DNA of 64,000 nt. Source: Pseudotabrizicola formosa. GTDB taxonomy: Bacteria; Pseudomonadota; Alphaproteobacteria; Rhodobacterales; Rhodobacteraceae. Made by a program: the position numbers and the translations under genes. The DNA lies in assembly GCF_002900965.1 (NCBI RefSeq), contig NZ_PJOM01000001.1, positions 558,001 through 622,000 of the forward strand, given 5' to 3'. How positions within the stretch are numbered: position 1 is the stretch's first letter; every line of letters begins with the position of its first letter. Below the pieces are notes generated by a model, which was not told the DNA's origin, did not search any database, and saw only the letters and a list, made by a program, of their open reading frames with translations. This document shows positions 22,391-30,975 of the stretch, in pieces.

Positions 22391-23968
22391 ATGGCAAGAA
22401 TAGCCTATATCCTGCTGACCCATAAGGACCCTGATGGCATTATCGCGCAGGCCGAACGGTTGACGGCGGGTGGCGATTTTGTGGCCATCCATTTTGACGC
22501 GAATGCGCCCTTGCAGGATTTTGACCGGATTCAGCGCGCGCTTGCCTCCAACACCTCGGTCGTGTTCGCCGCACGCCGTGTCCGCTGTGGCTGGGGAGAG
22601 TGGAGCCTGGTCGAGGCAACGTTGCTTGCGCTGCGGGCGGCGGTAGAGGCCTTTCCGCGAGCCACCCATTTTTACATGCTGTCGGGCGACTGCATGCCGA
22701 TCAAATCAGCCGATTACGCCCATGCCTTTCTGGACCGCGATGAGGTGGATTACATCGAAAGTGTCGATTTCTTCAGCTCGGACTGGATCAAGACCGGCCC
22801 GCGCGAAGAGCGGCTGATCTATCGCCACTATTTCAACGAGCGGACGCACAAGGACTGGTTCTATCGGTCGATCAACCTGCAACGTAAACTGGGGCTGACG
22901 CGCAAGGTGCCTGCCGATCTTCAGATGCAGATCGGCTCGCAATGGTGGTGCCTGCGCCGCCGCACGATCGAACAGGTGCTGCACCTGTGCGACCGCCGCC
23001 GCGATGTGATGCGGTTCTTCCGCACGACCTGGATTCCGGATGAGACGTTTTTTCAGACCTTGGTGCGCCATCTGGTGCCCGATCACGAAATCCGCTGCCG
23101 GTCGCTGACCTTTCTGATGTTCACCGATTACGGCATGCCGGTGACATTCTACAACGATCACTATGACATGCTGCTGAGCCAGGATTACATCTTTGCCCGC
23201 AAGATCAGTGCGCAGGCCAAGGATCTCAAGGCCCGTCTGGGCAAGCTCTACACCACGAAAAACGTACAGTTCCAGATCTCGGATGAAGGGCGCAGCCTGT
23301 TCCGCTTCCTGACCGGGCGGGGACGGATCGGCCGCCGCTTTGCGCCACGGTTCTGGGAGCGCGAAAGCACGGTCGGGCGCGAACGGCAGCTGATGATGGT
23401 GACCTGCAAGAAATGGCATGTCGCCAAACGTCTGGTGGATCGGGTGCGGCAGGTCACCAACATGGCGGCGGTGGACTATCTGTTCAACGAGGACAGCACG
23501 CCCTTGCCCGATCTGGGCGGCATCCAGAGCACGCTGGAAAAACGCACCCGCCACCGCCGCGCGCTGGTGCGGATGCTGTTCGATTATTGGGAAACCGATA
23601 AGCTTGTGCTGTGCATCGACCCGGCGAATGTCGATCTGATGCAGGATTTCTACAATGACAAGGCAACCGTGCGCCTGCTGGAAATCGACTGCGACTTTAC
23701 CGATGACTATCTGATCGGGCATGCGCGGCGCGTCGGTCTTGCCGGCGACCGCACCCCGCAGGAAACCATAAACCGGCTGCTGCCGACAATCCGCTACGAT
23801 GTGAAGTTCGAATCCGACCGGCTGCGCGATGCCGGCTTCAAGGGCTTTCATCGCATCCGGCAGTCCGCGAGCGTCGATGAAAACACGACGCCGCTGGCCG
23901 CGTTTCTTGATGTTCCGATAGACCAGGCGCGCGAGATTGCGGCCAGTGACTATCTGTTTGTTGACTGA
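22391..23968 (+). CDS. Core-2/I-branching-type glycosyltransferase with extra C-terminal domain
   Basis: A GT14-like (beta-1,6-N-acetylglucosaminyltransferase/xylosyltransferase) protein of 525 residues. The N-terminal half has ARIAYILLTHKDP, then HFDANAP, the RVRCGWGEWSLVEATL stretch and FYMLSGDCMPIKS, the GT14 pattern. The acceptor/catalytic region includes IGSQWWCLRR and TWIPDETFFQTL. From about residue 290 there is a second domain not found in classical GT14 enzymes (I believe the DUF5928-type extension seen in Rhodobacteraceae). ATG 22391 begins MARIAYILL. No transmembrane helix, so it acts on cytoplasmic precursors. The product glycan is unknown; together with the adjacent sulfotransferase it may build or decorate a sulfated glycan. 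Confidence 0.82.
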   Translation: MARIAYILLTHKDPDGIIAQAERLTAGGDFVAIHFDANAPLQDFDRIQRALASNTSVVFAARRVRCGWGEWSLVEATLLALRAAVEAFPRATHFYMLSGDCMPIKSADYAHAFLDRDEVDYIESVDFFSSDWIKTGPREERLIYRHYFNERTHKDWFYRSINLQRKLGLTRKVPADLQMQIGSQWWCLRRRTIEQVLHLCDRRRDVMRFFRTTWIPDETFFQTLVRHLVPDHEIRCRSLTFLMFTDYGMPVTFYNDHYDMLLSQDYIFARKISAQAKDLKARLGKLYTTKNVQFQISDEGRSLFRFLTGRGRIGRRFAPRFWERESTVGRERQLMMVTCKKWHVAKRLVDRVRQVTNMAAVDYLFNEDSTPLPDLGGIQSTLEKRTRHRRALVRMLFDYWETDKLVLCIDPANVDLMQDFYNDKATVRLLEIDCDFTDDYLIGHARRVGLAGDRTPQETINRLLPTIRYDVKFESDRLRDAGFKGFHRIRQSASVDENTTPLAAFLDVPIDQAREIAASDYLFVD

Positions 23969-23989
23969 ACCCCTGGGTGGACCTGACCG

Positions 23990-24361
23990 ATGACCAAAGC
24001 CTATGATCCGAACAATATCTTTGCCCGTATCCTGCGCGGTGAAATTCCCAACAAGACCGTGCTGGAAACCGCGCATTCCCTGGCCTTCCACGACATTTCA
24101 CCCCAGGCACCCGTCCATGTGCTGGTGATCCCGAAAGGGGCCTATGTGGATTTCGCCGAATTTGCGGCCAGGGCACCAGCAGAAGAGCTGGTCGATTTCC
24201 ACCGTGCCTGCGCGCAGGTCTGCGACATGCTGGGCCTGACCGGGCCCGAGGGCTACCGCGCGATCACCAACGCAGGCAGCCATGGCATGCAGGAAGTGCC
24301 GCATTACCACCTGCATATTCTGGGGGGCCGGGTTCTGGGCCGTCTGGTCTCGCCCGACTGA
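23990..24361 (+). CDS. HIT-family (HINT-like) nucleotide hydrolase
   Basis: A histidine-triad protein of 123 residues. The triad HYHLHIL (HxHxH) near residue 107 is complete, and the N-terminal NNIFARILRGEIP is the normal HINT start. HINT proteins hydrolyse AMP-NH2/AMP-lysine or aminoacyl-adenylates. The gene lies 21 bases after the glycosyltransferase gene and may be cotranscribed with it, although its function is general. A short GC stem with a TTTT run follows. Confidence 0.93.
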   Translation: MTKAYDPNNIFARILRGEIPNKTVLETAHSLAFHDISPQAPVHVLVIPKGAYVDFAEFAARAPAEELVDFHRACAQVCDMLGLTGPEGYRAITNAGSHGMQEVPHYHLHILGGRVLGRLVSPD

Positions 24362-24370
24362 TCTGATGGC

Positions 24371-24391
24371 GCGGCTGCGCCGCACGCTTTT
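24371..24391 (+). terminator. weak candidate terminator after the HIT gene
   Basis: GCGGC-TGC-GCCGC stem of only 5 bp, four bases of spacer, then TTTT. It is 10 bases after the HIT stop codon. Low stability makes this uncertain. Confidence 0.3.
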
Positions 24392-24441
24392 ATCTCGTCG
24401 CGCGCGTGCCGCGCGTCTCCTCGGCGCTGCGCGGCCTTGGG

Positions 24442-27252
24442 TCAGTGGGCGGCTGCCCAGTTGGGGCCTTGCCCCGATTCCACCGTCAGCGGCACCTTGA
24501 GGGTCAGCACCGGGTGATGCGCATTTTCCATGATTGCCTTGGCGATCTGCGTCAGTTCGGCCGCGGCATCTTCGGCCACGTCGAACAGCAATTCGTCATG
24601 CACCTGCAGCAGCATCTTGGCATCAAGGTGACGGATGGCCTCCGGCATGCGGATCATGGCGCGGCGGATGACGTCGGCGGCGGTGCCCTGAATGGGTGCG
24701 TTGATGGCGGCGCGTTTGGCGAAACCGGCGGTGGGGCCTTTGGCATTGATGTCGGGCGTGTGGATTTTGCGACCAAACAGGGTCTGCACATAGCCCTTGG
24801 CCTGCGCCGATTTGACCGTTTCGGACATGTATTCCTTGATGCCGGGAAACCGCTCAAAATAGCGGTCGATGAACCCTTGGGCCTCGGCCCGCGGAATCCG
24901 CAGGTTGCGGGCCAGGCCAAAGCCGGAAATGCCATAGATCACGCCGAAGTTGATCGCCTTGGCCCGGCGGCGGATCTCGGGCGTCATCTGGTCCAGCGGC
25001 ACGCTGAACATTTCCGATGCGGTCAGCGCATGGATGTCGATGCCCTCCTTGAACGCCTGTTGCAGCGCGGGGATGTCAGCGACATGGGCAAGGATGCGCA
25101 GCTCGATCTGGCTGTAGTCAAGCGAGACCAGCACCCGCCCCTTGGGCGCAACAAAGGCCTCGCGGATGCGGCGGCCTTCTTCGGTGCGTACGGGTATGTT
25201 CTGCAGGTTTGGATCGGTCGAGGACAGCCGCCCGGTAACCGCTCCCACAAGCGAATAGGACGTGTGAACACGCCCGGTGTCCGGGTTGATATGGTCTTGC
25301 AGCGCATCGGTATAGGTGGATTTCAGCTTTGACAGCTGCCGCCAGTCCAGCACGCGGGCGGCCAGTTGCGCCCCCTTCGGATGGGTGTCTTCCAGCGTCG
25401 TCAGGTCTTCGAGCACATCGGCCCCGGTGGCATAGGCCCCGGTCTTGCCCTTGGTGCCGCCCGGCAGGCCAAGGCGATCAAACAGCACCTCGCCCAACTG
25501 CTTGGGAGAGCCGACGTTGAACGCATCCCCCGCAAGGGTCTGGATCTCATCCTCCAGCCCGGCCATTTTCTGGGCAAAGGCGTTGGACATGCGCGACAGC
25601 GTATCGCGGTCCACCTGAATGCCGTGCATCTCCATCCGCGCCAGCACCGGCACCAGCGGGAGTTCCAGCGTCTCGTAGACCGTGGTCACGCCCACGCGAT
25701 GCAGGTTGGGGCGGAACGCCTGCCACAGGCGCAGGGTGACATCGGCATCTTCGGCGGCGTATTTCACCGCATCGTCGATCGCCACCCGGTCAAAGGTGAT
25801 CTGCGCCTTGCCCGAGCCCAGCAGCGGCTTGATCGGAATGGGCGTATGGCCAAGATAGGTTTCCGACAAGATGTCCATGCCATGATTGTGCAGGCCGGCA
25901 TACATGGCCGAAGACATCAGCATGGTGTCTTCCACCGGGGCGACGGTCACGCCAAGGCGGGCAAAGATCTTCCAGTCATATTTCATGTTCTGTGCGATCT
26001 TGAGGATCGCCGGATCTTCGAGCACGGGTTTCAGCACCGCCAGCACCTCCTCCAGCGCCAGCTGCCCCGGCACCAGATCGGTGGAGCCAAACAGATCGCC
26101 GCCCCCCTGCTTGTGGCCGATGGGGATATAGCAGGCCCGGCCCGGATCGACGCAGAGCGAGATGCCCACCAGATCGGCCCGCATCTCGTCCAGGCTGGTG
26201 GTTTCGGTATCCACCGCGACATGGCCGATATCCCGGATGTGATCGGCCCAGGCCTGCAAGGCGGGCAGATCGCTCACGCGCTCATAGGCGCTGTGGTCAA
26301 AGGGCAGGCGCTCGGGGGCGGTTTGCGGTTCGGCAGTTTCCGGGGCGGGAGCGGGGGCTTCGACCTGCAGCCGTTCGGACACGCGGCGGGTCAGCGTGCG
26401 AAATTCCATCTCCTGCAGGAAGGTCAGCAGCTTTTCGGCCTCGGGTTGGCGCACGGCCAGATCGGTCAGGCTGAAGTCCAGCGGCACCTGCGCATCCAGC
26501 GACACAAGGCGCTTGGAAATGCGGATCAGGTCGGCATTCTCGATCAGCGCCTCGCGGCGCTTGGGCTGCTTGATCTCGGCCGCGCGGTCCAGCAGGGTTT
26601 CCAGATCGCCATATTCATTGATCAGCAGGGCGGCGGTTTTCAGCCCGATCCCCGGCGCACCCGGGACGTTATCAACCGAGTCCCCGGCCAAGGCCTGCAC
26701 ATCGACCACGCGTTCCGGCCCCACGCCGAATTTCTCGATCACCTCATCCCGGTCAATGGTCTTGTCCTTCATCGGGTCGCGCATCCGCACGCCGTTGCCG
26801 ACCAGTTGCATCAGATCCTTGTCGGAGGAAATGATGGTACAGGCCCCGCCCGCCTCTACCGCCTGCCGGGCCAGCGTGGCGATGATGTCATCGGCCTCAA
26901 ACCCGTCAATCTCGATACAAGACACGTTGAAGGCGCGGGTGGCGGCGCGGGTCAGCGGAAATTGCGGGCGCAGGTCTTCGGGCAACTCAGGGCGGTTGGC
27001 CTTGTAGGCGGGGTAGATCTCATTGCGGAAGGTGATCGACGAATAGTCAAAGATCACCGCGATATGGGTCGGTTCCTCGCGGCCCGATTTCGTCAGTTCG
27101 CCCCAGAGAATGTTGCAAAATCCCGCGACGGCACCGACGGGCAGGCCATCGGACTTCCGCGTCAGCGGTGGCAGGGCATGGTAGGCGCGGAAGATATAGG
27201 CCGAACCGTCGATCAGATGCAGATGGTGCCCTTTGCCGAACTCTTCGCCCAT
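24442..27252 (-). CDS. polA: DNA polymerase I
   Basis: A 936-residue enzyme with all three domains. The 5'-nuclease domain is at about residues 7-290 (HLHLIDGSAYIFRAYHALPP; IISSDKDLMQLV). The 3'-5' proofreading exonuclease is at about residues 330-530, where the metal ligands VAVDTETTSLDEM and KYAAEDADVTLRL are present and the domain therefore looks active. The polymerase domain has motif A DYSQIELRILAHVA, motif B RRRAKAINFGVIYG and motif C LQVHDELLFDV. It fills gaps in repair and removes Okazaki primers. Start ATG 27252 (MGEEFGKGHHLHLIDG) is taken; the frame stays open for 61 codons upstream, without conserved sequence. Confidence 0.97.
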   Translation of the reverse strand: MGEEFGKGHHLHLIDGSAYIFRAYHALPPLTRKSDGLPVGAVAGFCNILWGELTKSGREEPTHIAVIFDYSSITFRNEIYPAYKANRPELPEDLRPQFPLTRAATRAFNVSCIEIDGFEADDIIATLARQAVEAGGACTIISSDKDLMQLVGNGVRMRDPMKDKTIDRDEVIEKFGVGPERVVDVQALAGDSVDNVPGAPGIGLKTAALLINEYGDLETLLDRAAEIKQPKRREALIENADLIRISKRLVSLDAQVPLDFSLTDLAVRQPEAEKLLTFLQEMEFRTLTRRVSERLQVEAPAPAPETAEPQTAPERLPFDHSAYERVSDLPALQAWADHIRDIGHVAVDTETTSLDEMRADLVGISLCVDPGRACYIPIGHKQGGGDLFGSTDLVPGQLALEEVLAVLKPVLEDPAILKIAQNMKYDWKIFARLGVTVAPVEDTMLMSSAMYAGLHNHGMDILSETYLGHTPIPIKPLLGSGKAQITFDRVAIDDAVKYAAEDADVTLRLWQAFRPNLHRVGVTTVYETLELPLVPVLARMEMHGIQVDRDTLSRMSNAFAQKMAGLEDEIQTLAGDAFNVGSPKQLGEVLFDRLGLPGGTKGKTGAYATGADVLEDLTTLEDTHPKGAQLAARVLDWRQLSKLKSTYTDALQDHINPDTGRVHTSYSLVGAVTGRLSSTDPNLQNIPVRTEEGRRIREAFVAPKGRVLVSLDYSQIELRILAHVADIPALQQAFKEGIDIHALTASEMFSVPLDQMTPEIRRRAKAINFGVIYGISGFGLARNLRIPRAEAQGFIDRYFERFPGIKEYMSETVKSAQAKGYVQTLFGRKIHTPDINAKGPTAGFAKRAAINAPIQGTAADVIRRAMIRMPEAIRHLDAKMLLQVHDELLFDVAEDAAAELTQIAKAIMENAHHPVLTLKVPLTVESGQGPNWAAAH

Positions 27253-27590
27253 TGCCACTCTCCCGTCATGCGATTTCGGGTTAGTCTTGCCATGTTCCGG
27301 GCTGCCCTGCCACCCTTCGCGCCGCAGATTGTACAGGCACCCCGAAAAGGGGCCCGCAGGAGGCACAAGGGCCGTCTTGACTGGGCCGGCTTGACAGGGG
27401 CGGCAAAGCGCGGCACGGTTTGCGCCATGCTGCACCTGATCGCCCCCAACGCTTCGGCGTCGTTTTATTGGACCTGCGCCATATAGGCGGCAGGGCAGTT
27501 TCGTTTGAAACCCCCATCAGCCGCCCGCAAGGGTCAGGCCGATGGAAATGGTTCCCCCTCGCGGGCCCTTCGCGAGAGAGAGACCAGACC
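27253..27590. other. 338-base divergent spacer between polA and an acetyltransferase gene
   Basis: It holds a CCCC-GAAAA-GGGG hairpin near 27336-27350, two TTGAC elements facing right (around 27375 and 27389), a TATAGG that could be a -10 near 27484, and a small CTCGCG/CGCGAG stem (27558-27576) directly before the acetyltransferase gene. No additional gene is convincing; open frames here are extensions of the flanking genes. Confidence 0.4.
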
Positions 27591-28067
27591 GTGATTCCGA
27601 ACCATCCCCCCATCGACATCCGCCCGCTTGGCCTGGCGCATCTGCCCGAGGTGCACCGCATGCTGATCGACCTTGCCGCCCATCATGGCGATGTGGCCAC
27701 AATCACCCCCGCCAGGCTGCGCGCATTGGTGCTGGATACGCCCGAGGTGCGCGGGCTGGTTGCCTTTCCGGCGGACCGTCCGTCCCGTCTTCCGGTTGGC
27801 TATGCGCTGCTGACGCGGCGCACCGACCTGATCACCGGGCGGTCGGGCTATGACATCGCGCATCTGTTCGTGCAGGACGTGTTTCGGGGCCATGGCATCG
27901 GGCGGGCGCTGATTGCGGCGGCGCGGACTCTGGCACTGTCAGAGAATTGTAGCCGGCTGACACTCAGCACACATCCGGGCAATCCCGGGGCGGCGGCAGC
28001 CTACCAAGCGATGGGGCTGACGCAGCGGCCTGCGCCGGGCCCGTCCTTTGCCGTGGCTTTGGGATAA
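27591..28067 (+). CDS. GNAT-family N-acetyltransferase
   Basis: A 158-residue acetyltransferase. The acetyl-CoA-binding motif A is clear: YDIAHLFVQDVFRGHGIGRALI, with the R/Q-x-x-G-x-G/A signature as RGHGIG, followed by NPGAAAAYQAMGL (motif B). The N-terminal part is more divergent, and the acceptor is not predictable. The start is taken as GTG 27591 (VIPNHPPIDIRPLG), just after a GA-rich ribosome-binding-like stretch; the open frame extends 57 codons further upstream into non-conserved sequence. It converges on the zinc-finger gene 9 bases away. Confidence 0.82.
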   Translation: MIPNHPPIDIRPLGLAHLPEVHRMLIDLAAHHGDVATITPARLRALVLDTPEVRGLVAFPADRPSRLPVGYALLTRRTDLITGRSGYDIAHLFVQDVFRGHGIGRALIAAARTLALSENCSRLTLSTHPGNPGAAAAYQAMGLTQRPAPGPSFAVALG

Positions 28068-28076
28068 GCGTCGCGG

Positions 28077-28262
28077 TCAGTGATCGCCGTGAGCATGATC
28101 GCGGTCGATCACATACCGCTTGTCGCAATAACCGCATTCGACAAAACCGGTACCTTGCGGGATCGTCAGCCAGACGCGGGGATGGCCCAAAGCGCCCTCG
28201 CCGCCATCACAGGCGACCTTCCAGGTGGTGACGATCTGGGTTTCTGGCGCGTCGGTGGGCAT
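28077..28262 (-). CDS. CHCC-type zinc-finger protein (NDUFS6-like)
   Basis: A 61-residue protein with the zf-CHCC pattern: Cys18, His27, Cys43 and Cys46, separated as in the C-terminal domain of mitochondrial complex I subunit NDUFS6. The core [26 protein letters not shown] matches the family. Alphaproteobacterial homologues are found with complex I and likely bind zinc during its assembly or in the finished enzyme. ATG 28262 is chosen because the conserved region starts soon after; the frame continues upstream for 55 codons without similarity. It stands alone, far from any nuo gene in this window. Confidence 0.88.
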   Translation of the reverse strand: MPTDAPETQIVTTWKVACDGGEGALGHPRVWLTIPQGTGFVECGYCDKRYVIDRDHAHGDH

Positions 28263-28582
28263 GGCTGGAATCCTATGGTGTGCTGTGCGCGCATCATACG
28301 GAAAACCGGCGGGCGGGCAAGGGTGGCGCAGGGTTGTCCAAGGCAAGCCTGTCATAACCTGTCCGCCCCGGCCCTCCCTCTCCGCGCCCCGAAGCTGGCC
28401 TTTGGCCCTATCTGCAAGACCGCACAAGCAGCCCTACCTGTGCCATACGTTTGCCATACCTGAACCAGACGCGCACCAGACCCAAAAAACCGCTCTCCTT
28501 GCGGCCGGAATGCGCTCTGCGAGCGCTCAGGCTGGGCACGGGGGGCATCCCCCAGAAGGGCCGCCGTAATGGCGGCCCGCAG
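28263..28582. other. 320-base spacer with tandem GC-rich hairpins
   Basis: The right end, immediately downstream of the isomerase gene on the minus strand, holds GGGCCGCC-N5-GGCGGCCC (28558-28578), then GGGGG-ATG-CCCCC (28541-28553), and a weak CCGC...GCGG stem followed by six T (28484-28504). The left part should contain the promoter of the zinc-finger gene. No further gene is visible. Confidence 0.45.
28484..28578 (-). terminator. composite terminator downstream of the isomerase gene
   Basis: Read on the minus strand: an 8-bp GC stem, then a 5-bp GC stem, and finally a 4-bp stem with a seven-base loop followed by TTTTTT. Only the last has a proper T-run. The whole probably ends the DUF1285-isomerase transcript. 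Confidence 0.5.
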
Positions 28583-29359
28583 TCAGTCGCCAATCGGGCG
28601 GTGGCGGGATTTCAGCGCCTGCAGCCACATCAGCCCATGCACGGTGGCCCGGCTGGGGCGGTATTCCCCCGCCACCCAGACGTCGGCAGCCGATGCATCC
28701 AGATCGGCACACAGGGCCGGCAGATCAAAGCCGCCCCCGCCCGGCTCGTTGCGCGCTGGAAACCCGGCAATCTGCACATGGCTGACGCGGTGACGGTGCG
28801 TGGTCCAGACCGTTGTGGCATTGCCGTGTATGCGCGCTGCATGCCAGAGATCGAATTGCAGCCCGATCTGGCGGGTGTTGAGATCCTCCAGAATCCGGGC
28901 GGCCTGATCGAAGTCATTCAGGAAATAGCCAGGCATATCGTCCGGATTGATCGGCTCGACCGTCAGGGCAAGGTCAGGGGCCTGCTGCACGGCCCAGAGA
29001 AGGTTCTCACGGTAGACCTGTTCAGCCTGCGGTCCCTTGGCAACCCCCGCCATAACGTGCAGCCGATCTGCGCCCAACCGGCTGGCAAGCGACGCCGCGC
29101 GCAGAAATCCGTCGCGGAAGGTGGCTTCCATGCCCGGCACCGCCGCAAAGCCCCTGTCCCCCGCCGGCCAATTGCCCGGTGGCGTGTTCATCAATGCCAG
29201 CGGCAGGCCGGACAGGGCCTTTTCCCAGTCCGACTCGGCGTGGTCATAGGGGAACAGCACTTCAGCCCCGTCGAAGCCGGCCTGAGCGGCCAGTTCCGGT
29301 CGGTGCAGGCTGGGCACCTCGGTGAACAGCATGGTCAGATTGGCAGCAAATCGGGGCAT
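28583..29359 (-). CDS. hydroxypyruvate isomerase-like TIM-barrel protein (Hyi/OtnI family)
   Basis: A 258-residue sugar-isomerase-fold protein. It starts MPRFAANLTMLFTEVP, then GFDGAEVLFPYDHA, the family N-terminus. Metal-ligand positions are seen in LTVEPINPDDMPGYFL (Glu) and QIGLQFDLWHAARIHG (Asp/His), followed by HVQIAGFPARNEPG and the final Glu in VAGEYRPS. Members convert hydroxypyruvate to tartronate semialdehyde or act on 4-carbon sugar acids (2-oxo-tetronate isomerase). It follows the DUF1285 gene without a gap (stop directly followed by ATG), so both are coupled. Confidence 0.87.
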   Translation of the reverse strand: MPRFAANLTMLFTEVPSLHRPELAAQAGFDGAEVLFPYDHAESDWEKALSGLPLALMNTPPGNWPAGDRGFAAVPGMEATFRDGFLRAASLASRLGADRLHVMAGVAKGPQAEQVYRENLLWAVQQAPDLALTVEPINPDDMPGYFLNDFDQAARILEDLNTRQIGLQFDLWHAARIHGNATTVWTTHRHRVSHVQIAGFPARNEPGGGGFDLPALCADLDASAADVWVAGEYRPSRATVHGLMWLQALKSRHRPIGD

Positions 29360-29974
29360 TCAGGGCAGGTCAGCCGATGGGATCATGGGAAAGAAAACAT
29401 CCGCAGACCAAACGCCGAACCAGGGTGTGCCGTCAACATCTTCCTGCATGCCAAGGTCCACAAGCCGGTAGAATGTCTTGCGGTCGATCAGCGCCTCCAT
29501 CCCGCCGCGGATAAGGAGGTAAGGGGCAGGTTCCCCGGTTTCGGCATTCTGCGCGACCCGGATCGCATGGTCCGGCCCGGCCATCACCACGTCTTCGGTG
29601 CTTGTGGTAAAGGTCAGTCGTTGGCCAGGCCCCGTGCCCTCTTGCGCAAAATCCACCACCAGAAACGGCGCATCATCGACTTGGATTCCAAGCTTTTCGA
29701 CAGGCGTGACAAGGTAGTACCGATCCCCCTCACGTTTCAGGATCGACGAAAACAGCCTCACCAGCGGCGCGCGGCCAATCGGGGTGCCGTCATGAAACCA
29801 GGTGCCGTCGCGCGCAATGCGGATGTCGATCTCCCCACAATAGGGCGGGTTCCACAGATGCACGGGCGGCGGCCCCTTTTTCGGCAGGGCGGCCAGCGAT
29901 GCGCCAATTCCCTTGGCCGGGATGCGCGCATCAGGGGAGCGCGGGGGTCTCTGATCGGGCGGCATGACAGGCAT
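29360..29974 (-). CDS. DUF1285 domain protein
   Basis: A protein of about 204 residues with the DUF1285 two-domain layout: PPVHLWNPPYCGEIDIRIARDG at the start of the first beta-rich domain and TPVEKLGIQVDDAPFLVVD in the second. The family is widespread in proteobacteria, structurally known but of unknown biochemical role. No signal peptide. ATG 29974 is used; ATG 29965 and a TTG at 29998 are alternatives. It is coupled to the Hyi-like gene directly downstream. Confidence 0.85.
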   Translation of the reverse strand: MPVMPPDQRPPRSPDARIPAKGIGASLAALPKKGPPPVHLWNPPYCGEIDIRIARDGTWFHDGTPIGRAPLVRLFSSILKREGDRYYLVTPVEKLGIQVDDAPFLVVDFAQEGTGPGQRLTFTTSTEDVVMAGPDHAIRVAQNAETGEPAPYLLIRGGMEALIDRKTFYRLVDLGMQEDVDGTPWFGVWSADVFFPMIPSADLP

Positions 29975-30444
29975 GGCCTTTCTTGGTACTGGCAACACTC
30001 AAGGCGGGTGTTGATCCCCCTATGTAAGACTGCCCCCCGGATTTGACCACTGTCCTGCCGGATCGTGCAGCCCCTTTGGCTGACAAGACCGCGTGACAGT
30101 GCAAGACGTCGCGGCCGATGGCTGCGCCTGGCAGGTCTTGACGGCACGGCGACAAGCGGCGAAAGGCGGCCACGTGGCAGGATCCGCGCGTCATGCGCCC
30201 CCTTTGCCCTGCCGCAAGCCGCCGACTGCGCAGGTTTGGTGATTGGTCTGAAGGCGCGGTTCGACGACGCGCCACACACATTCGCAGTTGTCCACAGAAG
30301 ATTTGGTTAGAAAACACTTTACAGGGTTTCGCTTCTGCAACACCATATCTAGTATAGGCTTTGTCGGGCTTACGCAGAGCCTTGCCAGACACCCTGCATT
30401 TCGTGGCTGACGCCCCACGAAAGGCATCATCAAGAGGCCGGGCA
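29975..30444. other. 470-base divergent spacer between the DUF1285 and ybjN-like genes
   Basis: The longest gene-free stretch in the window. It contains a hairpin TTTCGTGG-N8-CCACGAAA (30399-30422) in the leader of the ybjN-like gene, an AT-rich tract around 30297-30360 suitable for a promoter, and a single DnaA-box-like TTGTCCACA (30288-30296). I see no tRNA, no recognised riboswitch and no convincing open frame. Confidence 0.5.
30399..30422 (+). promoter_or_regulatory. leader hairpin upstream of the ybjN-like gene
   Basis: Perfect 8-bp stem TTTCGTGG / CCACGAAA with an 8-base loop, ending 22 bases before the ATG. It is not followed by a T-run, so not a terminator; it may influence translation or mRNA stability. 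Confidence 0.4.
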
Positions 30445-30948
30445 ATGTCACTATCAGAAGATTTCCTGTCACACGACGATATGCACCCGATCGACATCGT
30501 CGAAACCCTGGCCGAGCACCACGCCTGGGAGTTTGACCGGGTGACCGATGACCAGATCGCCATGGCGGTCGAAGGGCAGTGGCGGACCTATTCGCTGACC
30601 CTTGCCTGGTCGGCACAGGATGAAACCCTGCGGCTGATCTGCACCTTCGAGATGGAGCCGCCGGAAGGCAAACTGCCGGGTCTGCTGGATGTGCTCAACC
30701 GCTGCAATGACATGGTCTGGACCGGTGCCTTCACCTATTGGGCCGAGCAAAAGCTGATGGTCTGGCGCTATGGACTGGTGCTTGCGGGCGGTCAGGTGGC
30801 GGGGCCAGAGCAGATCGACCGGCTGATTTCCAGCGCGGTGATGGCGGCAGAGCGCTTTTATCCGGCCTTCCAACTGGTGGGCTGGGGCGATAAATCTCCG
30901 GCCGATGCGATGAAGGTTGCCATTGCCGAGGCCTATGGTCGCGCCTAA
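30445..30948 (+). CDS. YbjN-domain protein
   Basis: A 167-residue soluble protein of the YbjN family, related to type III secretion chaperone folds. After the start MSLSEDFLSHDDMHPIDIVE come the typical alternating strands and the motif LLDVLNRCNDMVWTGAFTYW and the C-terminal MAAERFYPAFQLVGWG. E. coli YbjN affects motility and stress responses when overproduced; the molecular role is unknown. ATG 30445 has GAGG nine bases upstream. It is the first gene of a run with proC, csaA and a dehydrogenase. Confidence 0.87.
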   Translation: MSLSEDFLSHDDMHPIDIVETLAEHHAWEFDRVTDDQIAMAVEGQWRTYSLTLAWSAQDETLRLICTFEMEPPEGKLPGLLDVLNRCNDMVWTGAFTYWAEQKLMVWRYGLVLAGGQVAGPEQIDRLISSAVMAAERFYPAFQLVGWGDKSPADAMKVAIAEAYGRA

Positions 30949-30975
30949 CCTTGCCCCATCAAGACGGGGAATGTG

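Noticed and set aside
25366-27486. 700-codon open frame antisense to polA (and similar long frames antisense to glnD and the acyl-CoA dehydrogenase)
   Set aside because: Compositional shadows of real genes: no start signal, no recognisable motifs, low-complexity His/Gln/Arg-rich translations.
30288-30296. DnaA-box-like TTGTCCACA in a long spacer
   Set aside because: A single imperfect box without clustered copies, dnaA, parAB or an AT-rich unwinding region; not evidence for a replication origin.
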